Assembly: GCA_947473395.1 (NCBI GenBank)
Contig: CANJEC010000002.1
Coordinates: forward strand, 1 to 37,326
Direction: 5' to 3'
Source: Actinomycetota bacterium
Lineage (GTDB): Bacteria; Actinomycetota; Acidimicrobiia; Acidimicrobiales; Microtrichaceae
Length of the DNA stretch: 37,326 nucleotides
The position numbers were made by a program, and so were the translations under genes. The notes below the pieces were generated by a model, which was not told the origin of the DNA, made no database searches, and was given only the letters and a program-made list of their open reading frames with translations. This document shows positions 25,872 through 34,054 of the stretch, piece by piece. The first letter of the stretch is position 1, and the number at the start of each line of letters is the position of its first letter.

Positions 25872-26906
25872 CTACTTGACGATCGGACCAAGGCCGACAA
25901 CCGGCGAGAGTGTCAGCGGCATAATCGAAGCTGACCGTCCACCATTTTGGGTTTCACGCCCCTCCGCGAACGTCGAGAATATTGCTCTCGCTCCGCCAAA
26001 TGTATCCGTGAAGAAACTCAGCCCGCCGGGTCCCGTTCGACCTGCAGATGATGCAATCCAAGGCCCCGAAGGGTCCGAGGTGCAAGGCCCAACTGGTGCC
26101 GAACACCTTGCGATCCCCGTGGAGTAGTCCCGCTGCCACCAGACCCCTGCCGAGTAGGTCAGAAGATAATTTCCGCGGGTGGAGTCATAGACCATTGAGG
26201 GATTCTCTATGAAGTGGTACTCCCAGCCGTATTGGCGAGCCAAAATCTGCACGGGCGGCCCGACAGCGTTCGCGTTGGCATCAAGGGGGATTGAATGCAA
26301 GGGTGCCTCTGTGTCGCTAAAAGCGACAAGCAGGTAGCGGTTGCCTTGAATGTCACTCGTCACTTCCGGGTCCAGCGCACCACCAACCTGCCCTATTCCG
26401 CAGTTAAAGGGCTGCGGCTCGGGCACAAACGGACCCTCGGGTCTCTCGGCGAAGGCGCGACCAACACACTGAGCATTATGCGGCTGGGGTGGATTTATAC
26501 GATCAGCTCCGAAAAACATGACCCAGCGAGTACCAAACTGGGCCACGGTTGGCGCCCAGAGTTGCTCAGGCCTCGCAGCCCATGCCGGCGCGGTGGGCAT
26601 GGCCTCAGCAGTCAAGCTGTCCTTCTCACCGCCGGTGTATTGCCGATCGATGTCAGTGGTCTTCGTAACAGGTGCCCGCAAGTGATTATTTGACCCATAG
26701 ATATAAAACTGTGAGTCCACCCGAACAACCGAGGGGTCAGAAGTTTCAGGTAACGAAGGCTGCGATATGGTCCGAAGCTTGAACAAAGCTCCAAGTTCCG
26801 GAGCGCACCCTGTAGCCACGACGAGCAAACACGAGAACATCAGAATTGCTGGAGCAACACGCAACATGTGTCGCCGAACGCGAAATTTAGAGCTGACTAT
26901 CAACAA
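25872..26906 (-). CDS. GH43-like five-bladed propeller lipoprotein inserted between arc and dop
   Basis: 344 residues from a TTG with AGGAGG upstream (a second TTG at 26903 is equivalent). A charged n-region (FRVRRHMLR) and hydrophobic core (APAILMFSCLLVV) end in a lipobox-like ATGC, with Cys34 as the lipid-modified residue. The mature part looks like a GH43 family glycoside hydrolase: SDPSVVRVDSQFYIYG with Asp57, a WAP motif (Trp117), ALDPEVTSDIQGNRYLLV with Asp179, and IENPSMVYDSTRGNYLLTYSAG with Glu234. These are the expected base, pKa modulator and acid positions. It is likely surface-anchored and acts on arabinan or a related glycan, but this is inferred. It is unusual inside a Pup locus. 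Confidence 0.78.
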   Translation of the reverse strand: MLIVSSKFRVRRHMLRVAPAILMFSCLLVVATGCAPELGALFKLRTISQPSLPETSDPSVVRVDSQFYIYGSNNHLRAPVTKTTDIDRQYTGGEKDSLTAEAMPTAPAWAARPEQLWAPTVAQFGTRWVMFFGADRINPPQPHNAQCVGRAFAERPEGPFVPEPQPFNCGIGQVGGALDPEVTSDIQGNRYLLVAFSDTEAPLHSIPLDANANAVGPPVQILARQYGWEYHFIENPSMVYDSTRGNYLLTYSAGVWWQRDYSTGIARCSAPVGPCTSDPSGPWIASSAGRTGPGGLSFFTDTFGGARAIFSTFAEGRETQNGGRSASIMPLTLSPVVGLGPIVK

Positions 26907-26931
26907 GGACCCTCCTCCTCACACCCTTATA

Positions 26932-26961
26932 AGTTTATCAAACACTCAAGGCCCGATACAA
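26932..26961 (-). promoter_or_regulatory. Candidate promoter for the GH43-like lipoprotein gene
   Basis: On the minus strand, TTGTAT (26961-26956) is followed after 18 nt by TAAACT (26937-26932); GATAAA with 16 nt is an alternative. The stretch is AT-rich in an otherwise GC-richer region and ends about 25 nt before the start codon and its AGGAGG. It suggests the lipoprotein (and possibly dop) can be transcribed apart from arc. Confidence 0.35.
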
Positions 26962-26997
26962 GTTCCTCGCAGTACCCCAACTTCCAAAACCCGCAAG

Positions 26998-28761
26998 CTA
27001 GAGGTACTGACCCGTAGCCACCCGATCGATAGACCTACCGCCAGCCGGGTCTGCATCAATGTGATGGACGAGTGTTCGCACATAGACAATCCGCTCACCC
27101 TTCTTGCCAGAGATCTTGGCCCAATCATCTGGGTTCGTGGTGTTTGGCAGATCCTCGTGCTCCTTGTACTCCTGATGGATCGAGGCAATCAGGTCCGCTA
27201 CGCGGATGCCTGTGGTCCCCCCAGCCAGTTGACGCTTAATGGCTAGCTTCTTGCCCCGTCGCACAACGTTTTCGATCATGGCTCCAGAAGAAAAGTCCTT
27301 GAAATACATGATTTCCTTATCGCCATTTTGATACGTCACCTCGAGGAACTGATTCGATTCATCAGTGCGGTACATCTCTTCCACTGTTTGCTCAATCATC
27401 ACCAGAATCGCCTTTTGGGGATCCCCACCCCCTAAGCGCTGAACCTCATCTTGATCGAATGGCAACTCCGGGGTCAGGTACCGGCCAAAGATCTGTGCCG
27501 CAGCGCGTTCATCTGGTCGATGGATCTTGATCTTGACGTCCAATCGACCTGGCCGAAGGATTGCAGGATCAATCAGGTCTTCACGGTTAGATGCGCCGAT
27601 CACGATCACGTTCTTCAGGGTTTCGACACCGTCGATCTCTGCGAGAAGTTGAGGAACGATCGTTGCCTCCATATCGGAAGAAATCCCAGTTCCACGAGTA
27701 CGAAACAGCGACTCCATCTCGTCAAAGAAGACAATCACTGGAGTTCCGTCGGCTGCCTTTTCGCGCGCTCGCTGGAACACAAGTCGGATATGTCGCTCCG
27801 TCTCGCCCACGTACTTGTTGAGCAACTCAGGGCCCTTGATATTCAGGAAGAAGCTTCGAGCCTCTCTGCCGGTTGACTCGGTCACTTTCTTTGCCAAGCT
27901 ATTTGCTACAGCCTTGGCAATCAGCGTCTTTCCGCATCCAGGGGGGCCGTACAACAAGATGCCCTTCGGTGCTGGTAACTGATACTCGCGAAACAGATCT
28001 TGGTGAAGAAACGGCAGTTCTACTGCATCAGTGATCATCTCGATCTGCTCATCAAGCCCGCCGATGTCCTCGTACGTGATGTCGGGAACTTCTTCAAGAA
28101 TCAGCTCGTCCACCTCGGGCCGAGGTAAGCGCTCAAGGAGCATCCCGGACCGCGAATCCATCAGGACGTTGTCACCCGCTCGCATCTTGACGGTCAGCAA
28201 CTTGTCGCCAAGCTCTGCAACTCGCTCCTCATCGGCTCTGCCCACAACGAGAGCCCGTCGGCCGTCCTCGAACAGTTCCTTGAACGTAACAATCTCGCCC
28301 GAGGATTCCGAGTCTCGAATCATGACCACGTTGTATGCCTCGTTCAGCACAACCTCGGCGCCTGCAAAGAGTTCCTCTGGATGAATGGCAGGAGAAACTT
28401 CGACGCGCATCTTTCGCCCAGCAGCCTGCACATCAACAGTGCCGTCATCGTTTACTCCCAGCAACGTTGCATAAGCAGCAGGAGGTTGGGTGAGCTTGTC
28501 GACCTCATCGCGCAGGGAGGAGATGTGGTCTCTGGCTTCTCGAAGCGTGTAGGAGAGCTTCTCGTTCTGGCTCACAGCTTGAGAAAGTTGCCCCTTAGTT
28601 TCGAGCAGTCGCTCCTCAAGAGTGCGGACTCGTTTCGGTGCATCCTGAAGTCGGCGGAGCAGAACTGATACCTCTTCGTTCAGCTCGCGAACCTGCTCGC
28701 GCAGCAGGTCGCTCTCGCTCTCTCCAAAGCCAGAATCATCTGTGGTTTCCTGATCGTCCAT
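26998..28761 (-). CDS. arc: ARC/Mpa proteasomal AAA+ ATPase
   Basis: 587 residues. The hexameric ATPase binds Pup via its N-terminal coiled coil and threads substrates into the 20S core. In order: coiled coil (about 15-92, [15 protein letters not shown]), two OB domains (about 95-215), AAA+ domain with Walker A GPPGCGKT (272-279), Walker [11 protein letters not shown] (342-351), and arginine-rich sensor region [20 protein letters not shown]. The C-terminus ends GQYL, the motif that opens the 20S gate. Length and order match Mpa. It is preceded by GAGGG upstream of the ATG. A ferredoxin gene diverges from it. Confidence 0.97.
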   Translation of the reverse strand: MDDQETTDDSGFGESESDLLREQVRELNEEVSVLLRRLQDAPKRVRTLEERLLETKGQLSQAVSQNEKLSYTLREARDHISSLRDEVDKLTQPPAAYATLLGVNDDGTVDVQAAGRKMRVEVSPAIHPEELFAGAEVVLNEAYNVVMIRDSESSGEIVTFKELFEDGRRALVVGRADEERVAELGDKLLTVKMRAGDNVLMDSRSGMLLERLPRPEVDELILEEVPDITYEDIGGLDEQIEMITDAVELPFLHQDLFREYQLPAPKGILLYGPPGCGKTLIAKAVANSLAKKVTESTGREARSFFLNIKGPELLNKYVGETERHIRLVFQRAREKAADGTPVIVFFDEMESLFRTRGTGISSDMEATIVPQLLAEIDGVETLKNVIVIGASNREDLIDPAILRPGRLDVKIKIHRPDERAAAQIFGRYLTPELPFDQDEVQRLGGGDPQKAILVMIEQTVEEMYRTDESNQFLEVTYQNGDKEIMYFKDFSSGAMIENVVRRGKKLAIKRQLAGGTTGIRVADLIASIHQEYKEHEDLPNTTNPDDWAKISGKKGERIVYVRTLVHHIDADPAGGRSIDRVATGQYL

Positions 28762-28869
28762 GGAACCCTCTCAGTTTCAGCTGGGGCGAACCTAAAACGC
28801 CCTACCTTTGTATACCCCGCATCTGCACGGTTGGGTGGGCAGAATGCTGAGAAGGCTCAGACCTGTGAC

Positions 28870-28899
28870 GAATTACCACTGTGATTACCGTGGTAATTC
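28870..28899. promoter_or_regulatory. Operator-like array of ATTACC half-sites between arc and ferredoxin
   Basis: GAATTACCAC (28870-28879) and GTGGTAATTC (28890-28899) form a perfect 10-bp inverted repeat with a 10-nt spacer. Inside it ATTACC at 28884-28889 and GGTAAT at 28892-28897 form a second inverted pair with a 2-nt gap, so three half-sites are packed in 30 bp. It lies in the 217-bp gap between divergent genes, the expected place for an operator. The protein that would bind is unknown. Confidence 0.6.
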
Positions 28900-28930
28900 A
28901 CTAGTAGGGCTAAGATGCAACTCTACTAGT
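28900..28930. promoter_or_regulatory. 8-bp inverted repeat flanking a possible -10 element upstream of ferredoxin
   Basis: ACTAGTAG (28900-28907) and CTACTAGT (28923-28930) are exact reverse complements. The 15-nt spacer contains TAAGAT, a plausible -10 for the ferredoxin gene at 28979. It could be an operator overlapping a promoter; the -35 is not clear. Confidence 0.45.
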
Positions 28931-28978
28931 TCGTCAATCTGGCTCCCCCGAGGGCCGACACTAAGGCAGGTTATTCAC

Positions 28979-29221
28979 ATGGGTTTGAAGGTCTGGATCG
29001 ATCAGGATCTGTGCACAGGCGATGGCCTGTGCGAGGAAATCTCCCCGGCTGTGTTCGCACTCCTTGATGATGGTTTGGCATATGTCAAACAAGGCAGCGA
29101 CATCCTGAGCGACCCCGGCGGCGCCGCAGCGCTTGCAGACATCCCCGATAAAGAGATCGAAGGCGTTGTCGAATCTGCCGAGGAATGCCCAGGCGAGTGC
29201 ATCTTTATCGAAGCAGGCTGA
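28979..29221 (+). CDS. Small ferredoxin (3Fe-4S or 4Fe-4S single cluster type)
   Basis: 80 residues from ATG 28979; the longer open frame to 28808 runs through the inverted-repeat region and is not coding. Ferredoxins carry single electrons. Visible cysteines are in DLCTGDGLC (Cys12 and Cys18) and a C-terminal EECPGECIF segment, near the CxxxxxC...CP layout of actinobacterial P450-type 3Fe-4S ferredoxins. The protein is acidic. It diverges from arc; a ferredoxin beside arc/mpa is a familiar actinobacterial arrangement, but its link to proteasome function is not established. Confidence 0.85.
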   Translation: MGLKVWIDQDLCTGDGLCEEISPAVFALLDDGLAYVKQGSDILSDPGGAAALADIPDKEIEGVVESAEECPGECIFIEAG

Positions 29222-29231
29222 GTAACCGTTT

Positions 29232-29262
29232 GCTCCCTAGCACCAAAGAGTTGCTAGGGAGC
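29232..29262. terminator. Perfect 11-bp hairpin between convergent ferredoxin and Thr-rich genes
   Basis: GCTCCCTAGCA (29232-29242) pairs exactly with TGCTAGGGAGC (29252-29262), with a 9-nt loop. The right arm includes the stop codon of the minus-strand Thr-rich gene. It should terminate both transcripts. Confidence 0.78.
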
Positions 29263-29724
29263 TGAAGTAGTAGTGGTTGTTGGTGCTTCCGTAGTCGTCG
29301 GCGCTTGTGTAGTTGTCGGTGCTGCTGTGGTAGTCGTGGCCGGACGCTCAGTTGTCGTTGGGCGGGCAGTAGTACTTGGTGCCGAGGTTGTCACCGTGGT
29401 GCTAACAACGCTGCTCGTTGAACTCGTTGTGGAATCTGCTGGCGTTGAAGAGTTTCCACGCAGAACAAGGAACAGCACCAGCATCACAACTACTACCAGT
29501 AAGACAATGATGCCCACTGCCCATCCGGGCACACCGCCGCTAGGCGCATTCTTGCTGGCCTCTGGTGCAGGCTGTCCCGGCTGAGCGACTGTTGCAGATG
29601 GATCGCCAACTGCCGGCACTGCTGCCGTGGATGGAAGGACCTGGGTAGGGTCCGTGGTTGCTTCGGAGGGGTCAAAGGGGCCATCCGGAGTGGATCCGCC
29701 AACTGGTGTGTTCTCATCAGACAT
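29254..29724 (-). CDS. Thr-rich single-pass membrane protein, unknown
   Basis: 156 residues, ATG start with AGGG upstream. A Pro/Ser/Asp-rich N-terminal cytoplasmic part (about 1-65), one membrane span (WAVGIIVLLVVVVMLVLFLVL), then a 65-residue C-terminal domain almost only Thr, Ser, Pro and Ala with TTTxAPTTT repeats. The orientation inferred from the positive residue after the span is uncertain. Such stalks are often O-mannosylated in actinobacteria. No catalytic domain. It lies downstream of the marP-like gene after a 121-nt gap and ends in a shared hairpin. Confidence 0.72.
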   Translation of the reverse strand: MSDENTPVGGSTPDGPFDPSEATTDPTQVLPSTAAVPAVGDPSATVAQPGQPAPEASKNAPSGGVPGWAVGIIVLLVVVVMLVLFLVLRGNSSTPADSTTSSTSSVVSTTVTTSAPSTTARPTTTERPATTTTAAPTTTQAPTTTEAPTTTTTSAP

Positions 29725-29845
29725 AACGCAAGCCCTTCATTGGTCGTACCACGCAGGTAAACGCGTGAGTGCAAACTTAGCGACTCTGCTGTGGAATTGG
29801 AGTGACTAGTTCTTGCGCTGCGATCACGCAGGCGCGCTTCGCCAC

Positions 29846-31030
29846 TCAGACACAACTACCTGTGCTGACTACTGCACCCGTTCCCTGCTGAAGGAGTTGA
29901 CTCAACTCGGTTGCAGAGAGCGCATACGCAACCCCGGGCTTATCGGGGGCAATTGCGACAGCAACCCCAATCGCAGAACCATCCGCACGTAAGACTGCGC
30001 TACCCGAGTCTCCGGGTTCTAGGTTGCTGCCCAGAACTAGAAGATCTCGAGTGACTTTGCTGCGGTCGTAGATGTCGTAGCCGCTTGCGTCCACCCGCTC
30101 ACCGACTTCGAAAGGCGAGGGGGCAAATGGCCCTCCGCCCGGAAAGCCCATCACTAGGCCTCGGTCCCCAACGGCGGGAGTAGCTAGAGGTAAAGCTGGC
30201 CGATTGAGGTCCGTAGCAATCAGGGCAAGATCAACCGATGGGTCAAAGGCAACCACCTGGCCAGTGGTCACTTCCCCTTCGTCAGCGGTTACCACCTGCA
30301 CTGATGTCGAACCGGACACCACATGAGCGTTCGTGGCAATCAGGTTATCGCCCACAAAGAACCCGCTACCCGCCTGAACTCGATCGCAGGCCGAGGCCTC
30401 AATACGTACGGAACTTCTTGATGCGGCAGTGAGTTGATCCTGCGAGATTGGGCTTCCCTCGGGAGGAGCAACGATCTCAGGAGCTGATCGAAGCCCGGAG
30501 AACACCTGGGGAAACTCGCCTCCCGTGAGTTGCCGCTCCAGGTCTGTGATCTGCGATGGAGGCGACGGTAGCGAGTTGCTGATCTCTCGAGCAATGACAG
30601 ACCCTCGTGCGGCCGAAGAAGGCCACCCCTTCGTCTCGGCCATAACGGGCAGAATCAGCCAAGCCAGAACAACGACCCCGAGGACTCCGAGCAGTGCACC
30701 TCCAAGCGCATCAAGGCCTCGCGCCGCACTGCTATCAACTCCGCGTCGCAGCCATGATCCAACGGTCGAACCGATGGCCTGCCCAACCATGAACGCAAGG
30801 AACAGCACAGCCGCACTCAGCGTCAAGATTGCAATGTCAGAACTCACACCAGACAACCTGCTGAGTTTGGGTAACAGCAACAGAGCCAGACCTAATCCAG
30901 CAGCTGCGCCCAACCATCCGGACAACCGTTGCAAGAATCCAAGCTTCCATCCCCCATAGGCGCCAAAGGCCGCCCCGGCAACGAGGATTCCATCAAAAAG
31001 ATTCATCCCGCTGCGAGCATCGAACGGCAC
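29846..31030 (-). CDS. MarP-like membrane serine protease (CvpA + trypsin-like)
   Basis: 394 residues. MarP in mycobacteria is a periplasmic protease needed for survival in acid. Residues 8-130 hold about four membrane helices of CvpA type. The protease domain from about residue 200 has the triad His236 (ATNAHVV), Asp268 (SVDLALI) and Ser342 (EPGDSGSAV). Cys215 and Cys393 are placed like the regulatory disulfide of MarP. The length is close to that of the mycobacterial enzyme. The GTG at 31030 is used; ATG 31006 is a possible shorter start. It follows trmI by 21 nt. Confidence 0.9.
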   Translation of the reverse strand: MPFDARSGMNLFDGILVAGAAFGAYGGWKLGFLQRLSGWLGAAAGLGLALLLLPKLSRLSGVSSDIAILTLSAAVLFLAFMVGQAIGSTVGSWLRRGVDSSAARGLDALGGALLGVLGVVVLAWLILPVMAETKGWPSSAARGSVIAREISNSLPSPPSQITDLERQLTGGEFPQVFSGLRSAPEIVAPPEGSPISQDQLTAASRSSVRIEASACDRVQAGSGFFVGDNLIATNAHVVSGSTSVQVVTADEGEVTTGQVVAFDPSVDLALIATDLNRPALPLATPAVGDRGLVMGFPGGGPFAPSPFEVGERVDASGYDIYDRSKVTRDLLVLGSNLEPGDSGSAVLRADGSAIGVAVAIAPDKPGVAYALSATELSQLLQQGTGAVVSTGSCV

Positions 31031-31051
31031 TTGAGGCGGCCTTGTGACACT

Positions 31052-31825
31052 TCAGGATCCACCTAGCCGAGCGTGAGTCAAGAATCCCGTGTGAGCGACC
31101 ATCCGATGATCTGGTCGCACTGCTTGGCCTTCCACGTACCAGCCCCGCTGAAGAACCTCAAGAGTCTCACATGCAAAAAATGATGCTTCAGCAAGCGCTT
31201 CTCGGAGCCGAGCGACCTGGGTAACGCTTGGGGTGTAGGCCAAGAAGATTCCGCCCGTGCGCAAACTCGTTGCAGCGTGAGGTACGACCTGCCACGGCTC
31301 CGGTAAGTCGAGGACGACCCGGTCGAGGTCCTTTTCGTCGATGCCCTCGTAACAGTCGCGCAGCTCGACGCGGTACCGACTCAGAACATCAGCACCCAGA
31401 AATTGTTCCACGTTTTTTTGAGCACGAGATGCAAAATCCTCTCGAATCTCGTAGCCCACGATATCTGCGCCAGCGCGCAGCATGCCCATAGACAGCGCAC
31501 CCGACCCGACCCCAGATTCAAGGACACGCACACCAGGGCCGATATCAGCAAGCATCAATATCGGACCAATGTCTTTGGGGTAAATGACCTGAGCCCCCCT
31601 TGGCATCTTGAGAATAAAGTCCGACAGCGTGGGCCGGAGCACTGTGAGCACTTGGCCACGCGTGGTGTTGAACTTGGATCCCTCGGCTCGACCAATGATT
31701 TCGTCATGAGCGATATACCCGGAGTGAGAGTGAAACTCCTTACCTATGGTCAGCACTGCCTGATAGCGCCGACCTTTGTTATCAAGGAACTGCACTAAGT
31801 CCCCTTCGGCTAACGGTCCGCTCAT
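31052..31825 (-). CDS. trmI: TrmI, tRNA (adenine-58 N1)-methyltransferase
   Basis: 257 residues. TrmI methylates A58 in the T-loop of tRNA with S-adenosylmethionine. An N-terminal beta domain (GDLVQFLDNKGRRYQAVL) precedes a Rossmann domain with the SAM loop ESGVGSGALSMGML and catalytic Asp in VVLDLPEPWQVV. C-terminal PDHRMVAHTGFLTHARLG is typical. The ATG overlaps the ttuA stop by 4 nt. In Thermus, A58 methylation promotes 2-thiolation of U54, so the linkage to ttuA/ttuB is functionally sensible. Confidence 0.95.
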   Translation of the reverse strand: MSGPLAEGDLVQFLDNKGRRYQAVLTIGKEFHSHSGYIAHDEIIGRAEGSKFNTTRGQVLTVLRPTLSDFILKMPRGAQVIYPKDIGPILMLADIGPGVRVLESGVGSGALSMGMLRAGADIVGYEIREDFASRAQKNVEQFLGADVLSRYRVELRDCYEGIDEKDLDRVVLDLPEPWQVVPHAATSLRTGGIFLAYTPSVTQVARLREALAEASFFACETLEVLQRGWYVEGQAVRPDHRMVAHTGFLTHARLGGS

Positions 31826-32877
31826 TGTCCTGCCTCAACTTCTCTGGTTGTACCTGATGCCAAGCGTTCTGCTCGGGTAGTTATCCTGACAGATTGAGCA
31901 GCACTGTCCTCCGACCCGCCTCCGACCATGTCATGTTCAACTCTGACTGACCCTCCGGCCTTGTCCACCAATCGACAAAAGGCGCAGAGGGTTGCCGTGC
32001 TCGGTGCCGAACAACGAACGCAGTAGGTGAGTTCTGCGCCAGACCGCGAATCTTGGCCAGCGGGGGACTTCTCGAGATACGCCGTGCGGAACAACTCGGA
32101 TGCTTTCCTCAAGAATCCGGAATAAAAGTCAGACTTCGTTCCCGGTGAAGCAAGCTCTATGGAATTGAGCGCCTCCTTGTAGCCCAGGTGCTTGTTGCCA
32201 GCGGACATGGGGCACTCCTCCACCATGTAGTCAATACCCAAAAGGATGCAGTACGCAGCAGTATCTCGCTCGGAGAGGCGAATCAACGGCTTAACCTTCT
32301 TTGGAAAGCCAGCTCGGGCCTGCAATACCGGCATCTGGCGTGCCAAGTACTCGGTCTGCCACCGCAACACGTTTCCAAAAAGAACTGCGGCCTCATCATC
32401 AAGGTTGTGGCCCGTTACCAAAACATCGTACGAGCCCTCCAGCGCGGCCTTATCAAAGAGGTGCCGTTTAGAGGTACCACAGGCCGAGCAGGGCGCTCTC
32501 CGTGCAGCACGTGCTCCCGTTGGGATGTCGTACCCGTAGTCAGTGGGAAGGTCGATCTCTATCAATCTCAGTCCGCGAGACTCGGCAAAGGCACGTGCAT
32601 ACTCGCCAGAGGTATCGCTATAGCCGTCAATCCCTAAGCCCACATACAGGCCGTCTGCCTCGTAGCCCGACCTCTGTAGCAAATCCCAAACTGCTAGCGA
32701 GTCTTTGCCTCCTGATACAGCAACTAGGACGCGATCCGTGGGTGCCAACATGTCGAACTCTCGGATCGCTCGAGACATCTGCTCTTGGCAGAAACGCAGA
32801 AAGTGATCGCTGCAGAAATTGGAGTTTGCCCTCCGGACATCGATGACAGCCGACTCACGACAAACCACACACTTCAT
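31822..32877 (-). CDS. ttuA: TtuA-like tRNA 2-thiouridine synthetase (TtcA/TtuA family)
   Basis: 351 residues. TtuA adenylates U54 of tRNA and adds sulfur delivered by TtuB, using a 4Fe-4S cluster. N-terminal zinc finger (Cys3, Cys6, Cys22, His25), PP-loop VAVSGGKDS (53-60), and cluster cysteines Cys130, Cys133 (APCSACG) and Cys222 (EECPMS), the same layout as the Thermus enzyme. A C-terminal zinc finger is in YCVRCSAP and LCAFCRL, followed by a variable Ser/Glu-rich tail of about 45 residues. It overlaps ttuB upstream and trmI downstream by 4 nt each. Function by analogy; s2T54 is best known from thermophiles. Confidence 0.88.
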   Translation of the reverse strand: MKCVVCRESAVIDVRRANSNFCSDHFLRFCQEQMSRAIREFDMLAPTDRVLVAVSGGKDSLAVWDLLQRSGYEADGLYVGLGIDGYSDTSGEYARAFAESRGLRLIEIDLPTDYGYDIPTGARAARRAPCSACGTSKRHLFDKAALEGSYDVLVTGHNLDDEAAVLFGNVLRWQTEYLARQMPVLQARAGFPKKVKPLIRLSERDTAAYCILLGIDYMVEECPMSAGNKHLGYKEALNSIELASPGTKSDFYSGFLRKASELFRTAYLEKSPAGQDSRSGAELTYCVRCSAPSTATLCAFCRLVDKAGGSVRVEHDMVGGGSEDSAAQSVRITTRAERLASGTTREVEAGQ

Positions 32878-33128
32878 TCTGAGTGCCTAGCGTCCGCTGT
32901 CGAGCTTTGGACCGCCGCTGGCTCAACATCGAAGGCACCACCAGAAATTACGGGGCGAACCTCGACCTCGTCGTCATCCTCAAGCCGGCAATCCCCTGCA
33001 ACGATTGTGCCGTTGCGTATCACCAGAAATGACTCACGATTGAGTTTCAAACGCTCAAGCAGCACCGAAACCAATGCGGGTCCAGGCATGATTACTTCAG
33101 AAGTTGGGTTTCGTAGGCGGACAATCAT
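32874..33128 (-). CDS. ttuB: TtuB/MoaD/ThiS-like sulfur carrier with C-terminal extension
   Basis: 84 residues, ATG start. The ubiquitin-like beta-grasp fold is suggested by [14 protein letters not shown], a Leu-rich helix ([12 protein letters not shown]) and [30 protein letters not shown]. Sulfur carriers normally end in Gly-Gly, whose terminal carboxylate becomes a thiocarboxylate. Here Gly63-Gly64 are followed by 20 more residues ([20 protein letters not shown]). The extension would have to be cut, or the carrier works differently. It overlaps ttuA by 4 nt (ATGA). Confidence 0.82.
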   Translation of the reverse strand: MIVRLRNPTSEVIMPGPALVSVLLERLKLNRESFLVIRNGTIVAGDCRLEDDDEVEVRPVISGGAFDVEPAAVQSSTADARHSE

Positions 33129-33253
33129 GGCTACATGATGGACGACAGTGCGCCTCTTCTGTGACCAGCCCGAGAACTCTGGCTCTCAAGAGACCCTACG
33201 TATGCAGAGATCCTGCCCATCAAGCGAACCTGCACCCTGCCCGAGGTAGAAAA

Positions 33254-33802
33254 TCAGTCGTACACGGTGACTTTGGTTCGTCTGCGCCGAATCCGATTTT
33301 TGCGGCGGGCAAGCTGCAAGCTGACAGCGCGAGATGCATCGAGTTGACTCGTGGTAGCGGTTAGCTCGCGTGCTACCTTCACTTGCTGTTTGCTCGGCCG
33401 CATCTTCTGATCAAATCGTCTTCCGAGTGCAGCCTCTTTCTGTGCCCGCTTTCGACCACGCTTACTGACTGGAGTAGCTGGTCCCATCCGTCGCTGTGCA
33501 CGCGAGAGCTTTCTGGCGCTGCGAAGCTGCGATTTCGTTGGACGATTGAGCGCTTCGAACCGGCGGTTGAGCGAGCGCTCAGATTTTGCCAGCTTGCGTT
33601 CCCTCCTCGTCGCCGGAGGTCTTGCCACAACGGTATAGCTCTCTCCAGCGCGTAAGCGGACACGCGTGACATCTTGGTCCTCTTTGTGGACTGCCTGGGA
33701 AATCTCTTTTCCGAGGAACTCAGTTCCGCGAACGGCGACACCCGAGGCCATCCCCTCGCCAAAGACGCGTGAGAGAAGCCACTCCCACAAGCTCTGCAGC
33801 AT
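33254..33802 (-). CDS. Basic protein with internal duplication, unknown
   Basis: 182 residues, ATG start overlapping the upstream stop by 1 nt. Residues 1-45 include a short hydrophobic start (LQSLWEWLLSRVFGEG) and a GVAVRGTEF segment; residues 48-62 look like a beta hairpin (VTRVRLRAGESYTVVARPP). The rest is Arg/Lys-rich and predicted helical. Two copies of a unit are visible: RRFEALNRPTKSQLRSARKL and RRFDQKMRPSKQQVKVAREL, about 50 residues apart. The charge would suit nucleic acid or acidic-membrane binding, but nothing proves it. I do not recognise the family. It is linked to two small membrane protein genes. Confidence 0.68.
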   Translation of the reverse strand: MLQSLWEWLLSRVFGEGMASGVAVRGTEFLGKEISQAVHKEDQDVTRVRLRAGESYTVVARPPATRRERKLAKSERSLNRRFEALNRPTKSQLRSARKLSRAQRRMGPATPVSKRGRKRAQKEAALGRRFDQKMRPSKQQVKVARELTATTSQLDASRAVSLQLARRKNRIRRRRTKVTVYD

Positions 33803-34020
33803 TAGGAGCGGCGAACTTCAATAATTGCGGAGGACCGCTTGCCTCCGCGTCGGCCCAGAAGAAAGACCACAACGAGTACTGCAACGGCAACCCCTGCAGC
33901 TACTGCGACGAGTTGGCTCTTCGCTTCGCCGACCTGATCTAGGGCCTCACCCTGAAGGTCTCCGAGTTTGTTCTTGATGTCTTCACGACTGATCGGAACG
34001 TCTGACCTGTTCTGGCTCAT
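33802..34020 (-). CDS. Small single-span membrane protein, unknown
   Basis: 72 residues, ATG start. The N-terminal half is polar (SREDIKNKLGDLQGEALDQVGEAKSQ), predicted helical, and followed by one span (LVAVAAGVAVAVLVVVFLLG) and a basic RRGGKR tail. This resembles small actinobacterial membrane proteins with an N-terminal amphipathic helix; function unknown. It overlaps the basic protein gene by 1 nt and lies 34 nt after the holin-like gene. Confidence 0.68.
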   Translation of the reverse strand: MSQNRSDVPISREDIKNKLGDLQGEALDQVGEAKSQLVAVAAGVAVAVLVVVFLLGRRGGKRSSAIIEVRRS

Positions 34021-34054
34021 TGCGATCCCTTGTTCGTTTTGGTGAGCGATGTCT

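Noticed and set aside
28808-28978. Upstream extension of the ferredoxin frame
   Set aside because: It crosses the inverted repeats, has no similarity to ferredoxins, and an ATG at 28979 gives the normal length with a ribosome site.
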